Of a stretch of 64,000 nucleotides of DNA, positions 10,901 to 21,500 are shown piece by piece. This stretch comes from Micractinium sp. NFX-FRZ (lineage: Eukaryota; Chlorophyta; Trebouxiophyceae; Chlorellales; Chlorellaceae): contig JAPTJF010000105.1 of the NCBI GenBank assembly GCA_029339195.1, forward strand, positions 87,737 to 151,736. The letters are read 5' to 3'. The notes below the pieces were generated by a model. The model was not told the origin of the DNA, did not search any database, and saw only the letters and a program-made list of their open reading frames with translations. Every line of letters begins with the position of its first letter. Position 1 is the stretch's first letter. The position numbers and the translations under genes were made by a program.

Positions 10901-12375
10901 AAGACGGAAAGAACACAGTGCGGGTGGTGCGGCGGCAGGCAGTGGGTGGTGCGCAGCCAGCACAACACAGAACCAATTGCTTCACCTGCAGCCCGCGTGC
11001 TGAGCCCGACAATGCGTCCCACCCCCCGCCCCGCCCCACCCACCCACCCGGCCGGTGCGACAGCATCAGCTGCCCCCAGTCCCGCCTCTTGCACAGCCCA
11101 AAGGCCCAGGCCACCGCGGGCCACAGGCCGCTGCCGGGCACCCGCACCCACAGGCGGGTGCCGGGGGGGAAGCGCTCGTGGGTGGGGGCCTCCTCCAACT
11201 GCTGAAGCCGCTCGCTCAGCTGGGGGCCATGCAGAGGCGTTTCATCGGCGGACCTGCCGGAGGGGGAGGGAGAGGGGGGATTGTGGGGAGCTAGGTGGTT
11301 GATGAGGAGCAAGGTGGCTTGTGCAGCCACGTAGTATGCGCAGCCAGGTGCCGGTTAGGGCAGGGGCAGGTGGCTGCAGCTCTCGCACAGTATCCAGGCT
11401 GCGGGCACGCCGCTAGCTTTGACAGGTAGCGCCCCCATGCACGCCGTGTCCCGCTGCCCTCCCCCATCCCCCATCCCTTCTTGTTGACGTGCTGCCCCGT
11501 CCCCGCCCCCAACCCTGCACCCCACCGCTTGGCCTTCTTAGGCGCCCGCTCCCGGTCCAGCGCCGGCCAGCGCTCAATCTCATAGTTCACGCCCAGCAGC
11601 CGGTCCTCCTCCTCCTCCGACAGCCTCTTCTTGGGCGCGCGCTGTGCGGCTGCAGGGGAGAAAGGCCGTGCGACAGAAATATGTTGTTCTTTTAGGTCGG
11701 TATGCATCCCATCGAAAAGTATCAGAAAGCAGCATCATATTTACATGTAGTGGAAGCCGGCCACCCGTGGCACCCCCACCCCACCACCACCACGCACCCT
11801 TCTTGGGCAGCACATACGGCAGCACCTGCTCCACCGGCAGGGCAACCTTGAGCTTCTTGGTGCGCCCTCCCTCCGTAAAGTCGGTCATCTACAAACAGAG
11901 AGAATCCAAGCGCGGAGATTTGGGAGGCACATGTAGAAGAGGATGGTGGGTGGGGTAGCGGTGCGGCAGCACATTCTTGGGCAGCGGGCGCGTGCATGCC
12001 TGCCCAGCGATAGCCTGCCCACCTGCACCACTGCAGTGGGGTAGCTGTGGCCGCCAGGCCTGCTCGAGGGCGGCTCCACCCGCAGGATCACGCCCTGCAT
12101 GGGCCAGAGGGAAACCGGGGCATGTGTGCTGCCATGGACGGGGGGCAGAGGGGGGGCGTAGCACAGGCGGCGCAAAGGTGGCCGCAGTGGCGGCAGGGGG
12201 CAGGGCGCAGCGGCGGCAGCACCGTTTCGGAGTTGATCGGCCGTGTTTCTGCGGTATTCTGCTGCAAATTTGAAGCCCGCCTCACGTGGTGGCGTCCCGG
12301 GCAGCGGTGGGCCGGCGGTAGCAGCTCCCCGCTCAGGAGCACCTCGCGGCGCACTAATGTGGGCTTCTTCGACAT
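1984..12375 (-). CDS. PWWP-PHD-Dam-like DNA adenine methyltransferase-CW chromatin protein
   Basis: Twenty-six exons keep phase and give 1,375 aa: 12375-12286, 12094-12023, 11888-11798, 11649-11526, 11253-11048, 10895-10854, 10786-10657, 10545-10525, 10428-10379, 10094-10007, 9647-9512, 9332-9234, 8878-8744, 8514-8443, 8188-8084, 7718-7641, 7415-7372, 7031-6953, 6558-6484, 6010-5922, 5784-4017, 3741-3652, 3352-3251, 3048-2959, 2498-2409, 2145-1984. Visible domains in order: PWWP (about aa 150-235, GLWPAVAW then LLVRYYGEHSTAWVRPEDC); PHD finger (about 298-345, CYLC, ECCCCD, FHPLC, WACPCC); a region like phage Dam-type N6-adenine methyltransferases (about 375-530, TPDWII, LDPCTNSK, SWEGMYVLLNPDYS, FCIAP); CW zinc finger (about 575-615, HWVQCSKCDKWRIV, EWDC); a 550-residue Ala/Pro/Gln-rich linker; and a charged, helical C-terminus. 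Inferred role: reading histone or DNA marks to direct or interpret adenine methylation. Exon 8 (21 bp) is the least certain. Catalytic activity is unproven because motif IV is NPDY. Confidence 0.82.
5868..5945. repeat. Copy of the CW exon donor edge
   Basis: The end of the CW-finger exon with its donor (CCTCAGCATGCTGCAATCC at about 5921) is repeated in the adjoining intron as CCCTCAGCATGCCGCAATCC near 5876. Confidence 0.6.
6823..6990. repeat. Copy of an exon-18 donor edge
   Basis: The 3' edge of the exon at 6953-7031 (CACCTGCATCATCTGTCGG on the + strand at about 6950) is repeated in the intron at about 6826 as CACCTGCATCATCTGCCGG. A short related block ending GCATCTCTGC occurs near 6712 and 6925. 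Confidence 0.6.
7421..7439. repeat. G homopolymer in intron
   Basis: An uninterrupted run of about 18 G lies in the intron just beyond the acceptor of the exon at 7372-7415, so on the coding strand it is a long C tract directly before the acceptor. Similar G runs occur near 5826 and 21878. Such runs are prone to length variation and sequencing error. Confidence 0.8.
7921..8110. repeat. Three-copy array carrying the exon-15 donor edge
   Basis: The donor edge of the exon at 8084-8188 (CACCTGAAAGTACCCCGTGT at 8081) recurs at 8016 and 7944, with flanking CGCACCCAGCACACAA also shared. Spacings are 65 and 72 bp. Each copy keeps the sequence that would encode TGYFQ followed by a GTGG donor. Confidence 0.85.
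8869..9100. repeat. Three-copy array carrying the exon-13 acceptor edge
   Basis: The start of the exon at 8744-8878 (coding EAACFRV.ELPRP) is echoed upstream in the intron. The core ACGCCGCCTC lies at 8869, 8970 and 9087, spacings 101 and 117 bp. The middle copy carries an in-frame stop (EAACFRL*) and the far copy reads EAACSRVLKLP, so both are decayed. Confidence 0.85.
10062..10194. repeat. Duplicate of the exon-10 start
   Basis: The exon that supplies the first PHD cysteines starts with a segment repeated 94 bp upstream in the intron (GGTGCACC at 10062 and 10156 on the + strand). The copy would read DLELERRRTVHLHQL then stop, against DPELERQRMVHLYEAYL in the true exon. Confidence 0.85.
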
Positions 12376-13017
12376 AATTATAGGCCAAACTACGGTTGCG
12401 AGGTGTAGCCGGGACTGCAGGCCGGAACCCTGCAGCCCCGAAACCCTAGCCCTCCGCAAGCGCCCCTGGCGGTGTAGAGACGCGGTGCTTCAGCCGTGAG
12501 AGTTTAAGAAATCGCAGTGGAGGAGGCCAACCTGGTGCTTGCGCAAACATGGCGTATGAAACAGACATGCGCCGCCGCCTCCGCTGCCACGCAGCGTGCA
12601 TGGCGGACCTCACATGTCCTGCTCCAGGGTGGGTGGCCTTGCAGCGATGCATTTGCATTGGCTTTACATTATTATCATGGTCATCTGATGAGGCCATGCA
12701 CAGAAGAAACATGGCGGGCCGCCAAACTGATGGTGCGCAATGGCAGGCGGGGCCAGTGGCGGCAACAACCGGCTGCTGATGCCATCCAGTCCTTTTGCTT
12801 CAATGCAGCACCCTCTGGCTCGTAAATGTCGCGTTGCGCAACTATAATTTATGTGCAGTCATGCAAAGAACCCAACAGCATGTCCTGCCTGGAAGACGCG
12901 CCCGAGAGGCGGGGCGAGCTGCCGCGGCGGTGTGCCAGCAGAAGGCACTGCTGATGAGGGGGCGAAGCAACAGTACGCGGCATGCCGCGCGGCATCCTCC
13001 CATCTTTCTCAAAAACC
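12376..13017. promoter_or_regulatory. Divergent intergenic region between methyltransferase-like gene and small membrane protein
   Basis: These 642 bp separate two start codons that point away from each other, so both promoters should lie here. I see no TATA box or other named element, and no convincing extra exon. Confidence 0.5.
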
Positions 13018-13527
13018 ATGTCGAAGGCACTCACGTTCCTAGCCCTCTTCTCAGTGGGCTTCGGGCTCTGGCGAATCGCGCCGCTGCTCCCGCCCCAGCT
13101 CGGTGCGCGTCCGGGGCGGTCATTGTGTTTACACGCAATTACACAGATACACTGAGGCTAATGGCGCAAAGGGCCAACTCGGAGACGATGCCGCCAACTC
13201 GGAGACGAAGCCGCCGCCATCAGCCACCGCCTGCCGCCACTCCCACCCCTTCAACCCGTCTCCCCACTGTTCCCCTTGCAAGGTGCAGGTCTGGGACTGA
13301 TGGTGCTGTGGGTGTTGGCAATGCGAAAGCTGTCCATGCCCGTGGTTGAGGCAGTCGCACAAGCACAGGTCGCAGAGCGAGGGGCCCAGGAGACGGCGGC
13401 AGCTGCCGGCGACGGCGGCGGCAGCCAGGACCAGAAGCAGCAGCAGCAGCAGCAGCAGCAGGCGGCTGGCAAGCCCGCTGCAGCAGGCCAGAAAGCAGCA
13501 GCGGGCACCGCGCGGAAACGGCGGTAG
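13018..13527 (+). CDS. Small membrane protein with Gln-rich cytosolic tail
   Basis: Two exons, 13018-13102 and 13289-13527, join in phase 1 to give 107 aa. The start ATG opens a hydrophobic segment (TFLALFSVGFGLWRIAPLL). The second exon begins with another (GLGLMVLWVLAMRKL), then a short amphipathic stretch and a low-complexity tail with a run of eight Gln, ending in TARKRR. Two closely spaced hydrophobic segments suggest a small organelle or ER membrane protein. I do not recognise the family. A TGTAA lies 160 bp after the stop. Confidence 0.65.
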
Positions 13528-13686
13528 CAGCCCAACAGGCACCGCGCCCTGCGTCCGGGCCAAGGTGTGCACCCACCCGCTGCTGGGCCCCATGCAGCTG
13601 GCTGTGCTTGCTGTTCCGTGCGGGCTGCTGCTCATCAGCACGGCGGTGTGACCAGCGTGTTCACATCTGGGGCCCCCTTGTTTCAT

Positions 13687-13691
13687 TGTAA
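13687..13691 (+). terminator. TGTAA polyadenylation signal
   Basis: TGTAA 160 bp downstream of the small membrane protein stop codon, in the expected orientation and distance for a chlorophyte poly(A) signal. Confidence 0.5.
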
Positions 13692-14796
13692 TTCAAGGAG
13701 AAGGAACGCACTGCCACACCCCTGCTGGATGGGCCATGCCAGGCGCAGGGTGCCAGATTACGTGGCAAGGTACTGCCCACACGTAGCAGTAACTCTTCCC
13801 CCTTGGGTTGCCCCATGCCTTGCAGGCCGGCGCTGCAGGCTGATGGCCGACGTGAACACTATAATTCTTGGGGCGTGCCTCAGAAGTTGTGTGCGCGTCA
13901 GCCAGCCACCCCCGGCCAGCGCTCGCGCGGCCTGCCTGCCCTGCTGCCGCCCTGCACTGCCATGCGTACTGTGCACGCTGTAAGCACCCCCCGCATTTCG
14001 CTGCCTGCGAGACCAGCTAACATGCCATTTTCAGCCACCCAGCCTTCAGATCCATTCATGTTGGAGGGCTGCCAGCCTTGCCCGTCAACTGATCCAGGCA
14101 GGAAGGGCGCCGCTGGTTTTGCATGGCTTGGTGTGCACACGTGAGGGACGCTCGGGCACGCGTCTATCTCACTGACTGGGCTAGTGAACATAGGTTGCCA
14201 CCTTCTGCATGTAGTGCGAGATGTAGGATGTCAGGTCTGGTCGTAGCATAGTCAGAACCTGCACAGCAGCTTGAATGGTTGGAGGCGGAAGCCAGCGCGC
14301 TCGGCAGGCTCAGCGGGCGGGTTGCTGGCAGCCTTGAGCCTTTGGTTCCGAGGCCTCCCAAAGGAACGCCCTCACAAACCTCAGTTATTACCCTACGTGC
14401 TCCTCGGTCGAGACCTTAGCACACCCGTGGAAACCCAGACCTAGCACCACCCGTGGAACCCGTGTCAGCGCGCATCTTCCCGGCCGCCCGACTCGAGCGT
14501 TCCACAAGTGAGTCGATTGCTAGGTTGCGAGAGGAGCGCCGCGGTCTGGCCCGGTACTTGTGAGCACCGCTGCTGCCCCACCGCCGCCACTGCTGCAGCG
14601 GCCCTTGGACCACCCAAACTCACAAAACTAGGTTGTTTCCCTTGTGTTGCTGCAGGTCTTGGTGACTGGGCCCATTAAAGAGCACCACCTGAAGGAGCAG
14701 CCACCGTGACATCCGCAACACAGGCAGCAGCAGCAGCAGCGGCAGCGGCAGCAGTCAGCGCCAGCACTTTGGCAGTTGGGGCACTACCAGTGTGCC
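13692..14796. other. Intergenic, no gene recognised
   Basis: About 1.1 kb between the small membrane protein and the ankyrin gene. No coherent exon set was found on either strand. It contains a short imperfect direct repeat (AGCAC(A/C)(A)CCCGTGGAA) near 14418 and 14442, and a CAG/GCA-rich 5' leader just before the ankyrin start. Confidence 0.5.
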
Positions 14797-15981
14797 ATGG
14801 CGAAGGCCACTGAAGTGCACATAGCAGCACGAAACAGCGACCTGCAGGCCCTAGAAGATGCGCTGCAGAGGCACCCAGAGGACGTGAACACCCGCGCCAG
14901 CATCAACGGTGTGAATTATGTCACCCCGCTGCAGCAAGCTGCGGGGTTTGGGCGTCACGTGAACCTGGCAAAGCTGCTCAGCTCAGGTGCTCACATCAAT
15001 GCAGTGGACGGCAAGGGCCGCACAGCGCTGATGCGGGCAGCGGAGGGGCTCACCAAAAGCCACTCCGGCCCTGCTGCCGCCTGCCTGCTGGCGCTTGTGC
15101 AGGCGGGGGCAGATGTGACGGTGGCATGCCCCAACAGCCATCGGACAGCACTGCACCTAGCAGCCGAGGCAGCCAGCACGGCCTGTGTCACAGCGCTGCT
15201 GGGAGCCGGCGCAGACGTGAATGCAGAGGACTGCAAAGGCCACAGTCCGCTGTTCCATGCATGCATGCCGGGCCCTGTGGTGCCGTGGGCCTCTGTGGAG
15301 CGCAAGCAGCCAAGCACGTCTTGTGTACAGGCCCTGCTGGCAGCTGGCGCTGATTTAGAGGCAGCAGACCACGAGAACTGGAGGGCAATTCATGCGGTTG
15401 TTGGCAGCGATATGCCTGACAGCCGAGCTCAAGGCGTGCTCGAGCTGCTGCTTGATGCAGGAGCTGACAAGGATGCACCTATCGTCACCGGCTTAACGCC
15501 GCTGGCGCTGGCGGCACGCAATGGCCGTGCGCAGTGCGTCAAAGTGCTGCTGACGGCTGGAGCGAACATCGAGGCTGCAGACAGCAGTGGGACGACGCCG
15601 CTGCTCCGCGCCGCCGGCGCGCGCAGCGGTGACCACAAGTACGAGGAGGCTTGGCAGCAGGCAAAACGTGCGGCATGCCTGCAGGCCCTCATTGAGGCTG
15701 ACGCCAATGTGCATGCGAGCGAGGCAGGCACCCGTAGCACAGCCCTGCACTGGTCAGCAAAGCTGGGCTGGGTCCCGTGCATCCGCCGCCTGGCTGCAGC
15801 GGGAGCGGACCTGGCGGCCCGTGACCGCCAGGGCCGCACACCTTGCCAGGTGGCACTGCGGGAGCGCCAGTGGGATGCAGTGCAGCTGCTGCAGAGGCTG
15901 GAAGCTGAGCAGGCAGCCGCGGCCCCCGCAGGTGTGCTGGCAGGGACATGCCGTGATGGTGCGCTGCTTGGGGCGGCGTGA
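14797..15981 (+). CDS. Ankyrin-repeat protein, intronless
   Basis: One uninterrupted frame of 394 aa starts at the first ATG (MAKATEVHIAARN) and ends with TGA. From about residue 10 to 370 it is built of ankyrin repeats, shown by recurring G.T.L..AA, LL.AGA.... and DG/DS.G.T.L patterns (for example GRTALMRAAEG, TALHLAAEAA, GLTPLALAARNGRAQCVKVL, STALHWSAKLG). The C-terminal 25 residues are a short Gln/Ala-rich helix and tail. No catalytic domain or membrane segment is visible, so a protein-protein adaptor role is inferred. Lack of introns is unusual here: neighbouring genes average roughly one intron per 50-150 codons. Confidence 0.88.
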   Translation: MAKATEVHIAARNSDLQALEDALQRHPEDVNTRASINGVNYVTPLQQAAGFGRHVNLAKLLSSGAHINAVDGKGRTALMRAAEGLTKSHSGPAAACLLALVQAGADVTVACPNSHRTALHLAAEAASTACVTALLGAGADVNAEDCKGHSPLFHACMPGPVVPWASVERKQPSTSCVQALLAAGADLEAADHENWRAIHAVVGSDMPDSRAQGVLELLLDAGADKDAPIVTGLTPLALAARNGRAQCVKVLLTAGANIEAADSSGTTPLLRAAGARSGDHKYEEAWQQAKRAACLQALIEADANVHASEAGTRSTALHWSAKLGWVPCIRRLAAAGADLAARDRQGRTPCQVALRERQWDAVQLLQRLEAEQAAAAPAGVLAGTCRDGALLGAA

Positions 15982-16018
15982 GATTGCACCGGTTGGAACG
16001 GCGTGCTAGGCGCAGCGC

Positions 16019-17665
16019 ATGGGAAAAGGCCTAGGTGGTGTGCTTGCATGCCATAAGGCGGGTGTGCATGGCTCGCCGCAGGACAGTGATCTGCCAGGCT
16101 GGCACGACTACTTGCTCGACTTCCGTGCGCTTGCAGGCCCAGAGGTGCGTGCTGCAGGCGCCCCAGCCCAGCCTCTTGCGGCAGGCCAGGCTGGTCAGGC
16201 AGGAGAGGAGGAGGCACATGCACGTGAGGCAGCAGGACCTGCAGTGGACGCTGCGCCAGGGCCAGCAGCAGCGGCAGCTGCGACTGGGGCAGAAGCAGGG
16301 GAGGCCGCTGCTGAAGATCCGGGGGCAGAGGCGGCGGCAGCATCTGCGCACGTGCAGCCTGCAGTGGCAGCTCCAGCGCTGGTACCAATGGCGCAGGCGG
16401 CGGTGGCTCCCGAGATGGCCGCAGCAGCAGTGCCTGCAGGAGCGCCGGCAGCAGCGGCATTGCTCGGTGGGATAGCTGCCGAGCTCGGGCCTGGCCTGCT
16501 GCACCGACACATCAGGTCTGTGTGCGCAGGTTGCGAGTCGTTGCAGAGCAGCATGCATGCAGGACGGCGGGAGGGCATGCGGGCGGGCCTGGGTGCTGGC
16601 GGGCGGGCCGGCGGGCGCACACGGAGTTGTGTGCATGGGCGGGCAGCGTGGCGGGCGGTGGGCCGCGGGCGGGTGGATGAGCAGGCAAGGGTCAGCTCAT
16701 TTGTATTGTTGCCGTGCTCACAGCATGGTTTGTGTTGCTCTGCCAGTGACGTCACCGCTTGTCTGCCTCCCTGCAGGGTGTGGTTGGAGGAACGCTAGGA
16801 GTGGATGCCGGGCACCGTGACACGCTGCATCATGCCAGAAAGGTGAGCCACAACTTGCCAGCATAGGGTGGCCAGCAGCCATGGCGGGCTGCAGCTGGGT
16901 GAGCAAGGTGTAAAGGGCATCTGTATGCTTACCCGCGTAAGCGAATACGACCAGCTGTGCCATGCCGACCGCTGTGCAGGCCAGCCTGCACCAGACCTGT
17001 GTGATGCCTCTTGGCTCCTTCCCCTGCCTGCAGGGTGTTCTTTGTGCGGCACGAGGGCATTGGCCAGCCCGACATGCGCACGCAGCGGTACCGCCTGCAC
17101 AAGGTGACCCCTCCTCATGACGCAGCCCCTGACTGTTGCCAACATAAATGTAGCACAGCTGCGCAACAAGCGCGCTTACCTCTGCTGCCAGTGACAAATC
17201 GGATGTCAGGGACACGCCGGATGCGGTGCAGCCGCTTCCGGCGTACCTGCTCGCTGTTGCTGCACCTTCAGCCGGCTGACCTGCGCCCTCATGTGTGGCC
17301 CCCTGCTGCAGGAGCGCTTCCAAGTGTTGGGAGCAGATGGGGGCGTGGAAGCTGAGTTTGTGGATGGGCAGCCAATGCAGGGACAGGGCCATGAGGCGGC
17401 GCCACCAGGGGCGGGCAGAGGGCAGCAGCGGGGACGCGAGCTGCAGGGCCACGCGGCTGCCGCTGCACAGTACCAGCAGGCGGCAAGCCGGGGCAGCGGG
17501 GAGCGCAACCTGCCAGGTGGCGGCGGCGGCGGCGGCGGCGGTGGTGCTGCGTCAGTGGCAGGAGCAGCAGCGGCAGCAGGGGGTCCGGGCAGGCGCAGTG
17601 AAGCACTGCAGCCAGAGGGTCAGCAGGCGCCTAAGAGGCAGCGGTTTGAGCTTAAGGACGAGTGA
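16019..17665 (+). CDS. Hypothetical Ala/Gln-rich protein
   Basis: Proposed exons 16019-16515, 17034-17103 and 17312-17665 join in phase to give 306 aa. The first exon is almost entirely Ala/Glu/Gln/Pro low complexity. The middle exon is the most protein-like part (RVFFVRHEGIGQPDMRTQRY), and the last begins ERFQVLGADGGVEAEF before Gln and Gly runs (a ten-Gly tract from GGC repeats at about 17519) and a basic end, KRQRFELKDE. The first donor (GTCTGT) is weak, and the start may be wrong. It could in principle be 3' sequence of the ankyrin transcript. No function can be assigned. Confidence 0.42.
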
Positions 17666-17680
17666 AGGACGACCGTCAGG

Positions 17681-17875
17681 GACAGCAGGGGCAGGTCAAA
17701 TGAAATATTTGCAGTGGGGCTAAGTGGGGCAGCAATGCAGAAGCGGCAATGGGGCAGCAGGGGCAGCAGGGACAGCAGGGGCACGTCAAATGAAAGATTC
17801 GCAGTGGGGCTAAGTGGGGCAGCAATGCAGAAGCGGCAATGGGGCAGCAGGGGCAGCAGGGACAGCAGGGGCAGC
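17681..17875. repeat. 90-bp tandem repeat
   Basis: The block starting GACAGCAGGGGCAGGTCAAA is repeated with a 90-bp period (starts at 17681, 17771 and, partially, 17861), with only a few mismatches, immediately after the preceding stop codon. Because 90 is a multiple of three, it reads as a 30-residue repeat in frames that stay open. Confidence 0.9.
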
Positions 17876-18546
17876 GCAGCCTCCCGGGGGGTAAGGGCAG
17901 GGCAGATGAAGCCACACCGCTTTGCTTTCTGCGGAACGACTGCCCAGCTGCACGTACGCATGTAGTGTGTTTCTGTATATGGATGTGCATTCCTGGGAAA
18001 TATACACTGTGTCAATCAGCTGATTGCACGTGCTCCGTGCATGGCACAGCGCGCAGGCAGTGTTGGGGCACGCATGCCAGCAAACAGATGATGCACCCCA
18101 GCACGCAACAGATGGCAGGAACACATGTCAGCACGGTGTGACTGCAGAGGAGGCTGACGTAGAAGAGTGGGCGACAGGGGCTGCGGGCCCACGCTCTAGC
18201 TCGCTGTGGCTCCAGAATTTGAACATTGTACGTGTGTTAGTCTCCGTGCGCATTTCCATTTGCTGATCAGGACTCTGACTGGCACCTGCGTGAGCTCTTG
18301 CCTCTCTCACCAGCGGTGGCACGTTTGAAGTATATGTTTGCAGTACGAGAAGTGGAAGGCACGTGGACATCAGGGGATAGAAAAAAAGCAGGTACATGGG
18401 GCAGTGATCGCGTCAAAACTCAGGCGCAGGAAATCGAATATGCAGGTTGCTGCCGCCACAGGCAGCTGGCATGCCCCTCAGCGCTCTGCCGCTATGCCAG
18501 GTCAGCAGTGAGCTGCCAGCTGGCCTGCCAGCTGCCCGCCCGCCAC
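17876..18546. other. Intergenic, no gene recognised
   Basis: About 670 bp between the tandem repeat and the end of the P450 gene. No exon, RNA gene or exact TGTAA signal was identified; it probably holds 3' untranslated sequence of the convergent genes on either side. Confidence 0.45.
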
Positions 18547-21500
18547 TCAGCTGGCCAGCGCCGGCTGCGAGGCCGCCTCTGCCGGTGGCGAGGGCGGCGC
18601 TACCCGCCGCTCCACGCTGCACTTCATGCCGTTGGCGGTGTGGATGGTGGCGCCGGTTGCCATGCCCACCTGCGTGTGTGGCGGTGCCGAGGGGAAAGGA
18701 GTGTAATTGGCACAAGTGCTGGAGCGGGAGGCAGGTAGAGGAGCAGGCAGCGCAGGCGCGCACAGCTGGATGCATCCATGCTGTTGTTTACCACACACAC
18801 GTCCCTGGTGCACATCCCACTCCGGCATGGTCCAAGCCTGCGCCACCCCCATCCCCTGTCCCCCCGCCGGCAGCGGTACCCCGGCAGAAGTGGATGGCAG
18901 CACACACACGCGTACAGGCGCGCCTCTTCACCTCTGCCTCCCCCCGCCCTCCACCTCCCATGGTGCCCAGCCAGTGCAGCACGTGTGCTCACCCCCTGCG
19001 GGTCGACGAGGCGGAAGCGGAAGCGGCGCAGCACCACCACCAGCGCCACGCACGCCTCGGTGATCGCAAACTGGTCGCCGATGCACTTGCGCGCGCCGCC
19101 GCCTGCACACACGGAAGGACCGTATAGGGGGGGCAGGGGCAGGATTGAGGCAGAGGTAATTGGAAACTGTCGCCAGTGCGCATGCTCACACGTGCCCCCA
19201 TCCCCTCGCCCACACCCCTACACCACGCCCCGAGTCTCTTCTACACAAACACACACACACAGAACACAGGCGCCACCCTGCAATGCCCACCACTATAGAA
19301 CCTAGTGCCCACCACTATTCCACCTCCCTCCCCGTGTCAGTTCCCATCACACACTCCCATTGCCCACCCACCAAAGGGGAGTGCCCCCCACCACACACTC
19401 GCCACACCCACCCACCAAAGGGGAGGAAGGCGAAGTCAGATGAGACCTCGTTGGGGTAGAGGGAGGCCCCCAGGGCCTCGGGGTTGTAGCCAGCCCACTT
19501 GCCACCAAAGTCGGGGTTGGTGTTGCGCTCTGTCACAGGGGAGGGGCAGGGCAGGGCACAGCAGGCACAGCAGGCGGTGAGGCGTGACGGCATCAGGCAC
19601 CCGCCCCAGCTTGCCGCCGACGGTGGGATGGGAGTCGCAACAGCAGGCCAAGGGACGCCAGCCCATCAGCCCACCACACTGGTGGGGCCTCACCGGTGAA
19701 GCGCTCTGGCCGGAAGGTGTCGGGGTCCTTCCACAGGTAGGGCGACCTGCGGGACATGCGTGGCAACACTTGTAAAACAGTTGTAAAACAGTGGCGTGAT
19801 AACCAGTTGTAAAACAGCGATGGCCTTCAAGCCATGGTACAATGCGGGCAGCGGCACCACTGCACCAGTGCTCTTGGCATGTGCCTGTGAAGGGATGGCC
19901 CCCTGCAATCCCATCCAAGCCAGCATGCACGCAAAGCCGCCCCGCAGGGGTGGCATGAGGACACACATGTGAGGGCAGAGCACTCTGACGTGCGCAGGTT
20001 TCAAGAGGCACCGAGGAGGCCGGCACCCCTTATCATCTGCCCTCCTTTCATTCATGACGCCCCCAGATCCTAGCGCCTGCAGCACAGGGTCCCCCCAGGA
20101 GGGCCCCCTCACCTGTGCAGGTTCCACGTGGAAATGAAGAGGTCTGCACCCTTGCCGATGGGGTACCCCCCGGGGGCGCCGTTGAGCCCCGGCGGCAGCA
20201 CATCGTCGCCCAGCGCCCTGCAGGGAAGGGCCAGGAGGCAAGCGAGTAGGCAGGTTCGGTCAAGCTGGTACCTGGCGGATCCCCTGTCGCCGCCGCCTGG
20301 CACGCCAGGCACTCCGCTGCCTTTGCACCTTCCCAGACACACAACCAGGGCTGGCTTGACGACTGCAGCCTGCACCCATGTCCCCACCTGCTTGCCTCCC
20401 CCTGCCCCTGCCTCCTCCTTCCCCCTGCCCCGTCACCTCCCCCACCACCTGCCTGCCTCCACCTGCCTCCTCCCTCCCCTGCCCCGGTCCCCCCCCTGCC
20501 CTCTTGTCCCCACCCCCCTACCCCTTCCCGGCCCCCCGCCCCCCACCTGCGGATGAGGATGGGCGGCTGCGGGTAGAGCCGCATGCTCTCCGCTATCGCC
20601 ATGCGCAGGTAGGGCAGCTTGGCAAAGTCGTCCATGGCTGACGGTGGGGGCAGGGGGCCGGGCGGAGGAGAGGGGGTGAGGTGACGCGAACGGGAGGGAG
20701 CAAAAGGGGGCTTGGTTGGGCGACAGCTGGGTGAGGGCTTGCCTGTGCGGGCATTCAATCTCTGCTCTGGGCAGGCCTCCCCCCACCTGCCTGCCGGCTC
20801 CGTCACTCCCACCATCACAATCACGCAGCTTTGTAAACTCACTGGGCATGCGGTCCCCAATCACGCCGCCAACCTCCCCAACATCCCGGCTCCTCTCCCT
20901 ATGCTGCCCCCACATGATTGGCAAGGCAGGAGGCTCCCCACCCCACCCCACCGGAGCATGGGCACGGTGCACTCACTGGGCATGCGGTCCCCAATCACGC
21001 CGTCGACCTCCGCCAGTATCTTGGCCTCCGCCTCCTCGTTCTGCATCAGGCAGAACATGGTCCAGGTGCACACGGCAGCAGTGGTCTCGTGGCCTGCGCG
21101 GGGGCGAGGGCAGGGCGAGGGAAGGGAGGTTGGCGGTCTGCATCAGGCGCAACAAACACCGCGCTGGTGCACGCTGCATGCGTATTCTTGGGGTGTAAGG
21201 CAAGAGGTGGGGGGAAGGGAGACTTGAGTGGAGGGCAGGCGGAGAGGCTTTGCTGCCCTGCTGTAACCACGTCTGTGTTTGGAGGGGGCATAGCGCCGTG
21301 GCCTCAGGTGTGTGACGGGGTGGGGATAGCGACATGGTTTGGGTGGCATAAGGGGGCAGCATTGGGGGCAAGTGAGGCGCCCTTTACTGCCCATCGCACC
21401 CACCAAACCAACGCTGCAAAGCGCACTGCACCCCCTGGCTGCCCCTACCGGCGATGAGCATGGTCATGAGGTCGTCCCGCATCTGCTTGGTGTCCAGGTC

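Noticed and set aside
15940..16160. Splicing of the ankyrin gene into the next hypothetical gene
   Set aside because: The ankyrin frame ends naturally after its last repeat, and no donor/acceptor pair was clearly better than the stop.
16777..16842. Extra exon GVVGGTLGVDAGHRDTLHHA in the hypothetical gene
   Set aside because: It is only open in phase 0, which cannot join to the better-supported VFFVRHEG exon in phase 2.
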